DNA of 64,000 nt from contig NZ_VISE01000001.1 in assembly GCF_007827275.1 (NCBI RefSeq), forward strand, positions 2,418,001 through 2,482,000, read 5' to 3'. This DNA comes from Gillisia sp. Hel_I_86 (lineage in GTDB: Bacteria; Bacteroidota; Bacteroidia; Flavobacteriales; Flavobacteriaceae). Shown here piece after piece: positions 63,429 to 64,000 of this stretch (within the stretch, counting starts at the first letter, position 1; every line of letters begins with the position of its first letter). The position numbers and the translations under genes are program-made. The notes beneath the pieces are model-generated. The model searched no databases. It was given only the letters and a program-made list of their open reading frames with translations, and was not told where the DNA came from.

Positions 63429-64000
63429 TTACATACTTTGAACCTGTGATTCCACTTCTTCTTTAGTTCCTTTAAATGTTTTTACTTTTACATCGCTCTT
63501 CCCATTTTCAATAGTAGTAGTTCTTACCTTTGCAACAGTTTCATCGCCTTCAGTGGTCATCCTAACTTCTACTTCTTTAGTTTTAGAATTCTCAATACCT
63601 TCCACATTCATAATGGAAGCGTTTTCAACTTCATTTTGCGTATCTCCAATAGTGTGCCCGCCTAATATAGGTGCTATTACCAAACCAATCAAGCAAGTAA
63701 GCTTTATCAAGATATTCATAGATGGTCCTGAAGTATCTTTAAATGGATCCCCGACAGTATCACCGGTTACGGCAGCTTTATGAGCTTCAGAACCCTTATA
63801 GGTCATTTCCCCATCAATTAGAACTCCTGCTTCAAAAGATTTTTTAGCATTGTCCCAAGCTCCCCCTGCATTGTTCTGGAAAATAGCCCAAAGTACCCCA
63901 CTTACGGTAACTCCGGCCATATACCCTCCCAACATTTCAGCAATTGCCAAATTATCCATTCCGAAGATCATCGGGATAAATGCTATTGCCAAAGGGAACC
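63429..64000 (-). CDS. hppA: Membrane-bound pyrophosphatase (H+/Na+-pumping), C-terminal part
   Basis: This is the last 190 or so residues of an ion-pumping pyrophosphatase, cut by the right window edge. Family blocks are [52 protein letters not shown] and [12 protein letters not shown]. After the last helix ([10 protein letters not shown]) a polar tail of about 75 residues follows, rich in Glu, Lys and Thr (for example [18 protein letters not shown]), longer than usual for the family. Ion specificity and K+ dependence cannot be read here. Confidence 0.9.
   Translation of the reverse strand, partial: FPLAIAFIPMIFGMDNLAIAEMLGGYMAGVTVSGVLWAIFQNNAGGAWDNAKKSFEAGVLIDGEMTYKGSEAHKAAVTGDTVGDPFKDTSGPSMNILIKLTCLIGLVIAPILGGHTIGDTQNEVENASIMNVEGIENSKTKEVEVRMTTEGDETVAKVRTTTIENGKSDVKVKTFKGTKEEVESQVQSM

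Noticed and set aside
1-64000. CRISPR arrays, phage structural genes, large biosynthetic gene clusters
   Set aside because: No regularly spaced short repeats, no capsid/tail genes and no assembly-line enzymes are visible.

Overview
The window looks like a chromosomal piece from a low-GC member of the Bacteroidota, family Flavobacteriaceae. The evidence is gliding-motility genes (gldA, gldB, gldC), promoters with the Bacteroidota TAnnTTTG -7 box, a Rho factor with a long disordered insert next to a DUF4293 gene, a split MetH, and flavobacterial conserved proteins (DUF1599, BT_3928-like, GIN-domain lipoprotein). No rRNA or CRISPR array is visible. One complete tRNA, tRNA-Arg(ACG), is present.

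Region 1 (1-20.3 kb) is a sulfur and methionine block. It starts with the end of metY, then metX-hom-metZ, a leader-peptide attenuator and a second hom. An Rrf2-type regulator follows. The sulfate-assimilation genes come next: a DUF2061 gene, a dead cysH copy, a Cys/Met-codon leader with attenuator, a sulfite reductase with a HEPN-like tail, siroheme genes cobA and sirC, a ferredoxin-NADP reductase, intact cysH, cysD, cysN and an OsmC-like gene. A SAM riboswitch then precedes split metH and metF. Together these genes take sulfate to sulfide to homocysteine to methionine. Two palindromes centred on CCTATAGG just downstream of -7 boxes are good candidates for the Rrf2 operator.

Region 2 (20.3-54.4 kb) is mainly core genome. 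It holds a PagL-like deacylase, GIN lipoprotein and gldA. A Phe/Tyr leader-peptide attenuator follows, controlling an aromatic operon (pheA, aminotransferase, tyrA, DAHP synthase-chorismate mutase). Then come rsgA, dtd, a MazG-like gene, aroA, queA, rlmN, a prenyl synthase, an ECF sigma factor with a membrane partner, a zinc-less dnaG, an atypical response regulator, nadE, gldBC, rho, truA, an ABC exporter, cdaA, folP, tpiA, prmA and clpS.

Region 3 (54.4-63.4 kb) is accessory DNA downstream of tRNA-Arg. It contains a tyrosine integrase of the Bacteroidota conjugative-transposon type, an AbiE toxin-antitoxin pair with a broken toxin, the 3' fragment of a tRNA-Met(CAT), a HipBA pair and an 0.9 kb gene-free stretch. 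It ends with a sulfatase-modifying-factor gene cut off by a truncated IS5-family element, and an IS630-family element. The right edge carries the 3' end of a membrane pyrophosphatase gene.

The most interesting signal is that three leader peptides (3820, 6910, 23201) share one architecture: candidate control codons, then an antiterminator segment in the last codons of the leader, then a rho-independent terminator, then a biosynthetic gene. Several interspersed repeat families sit between the core genes.
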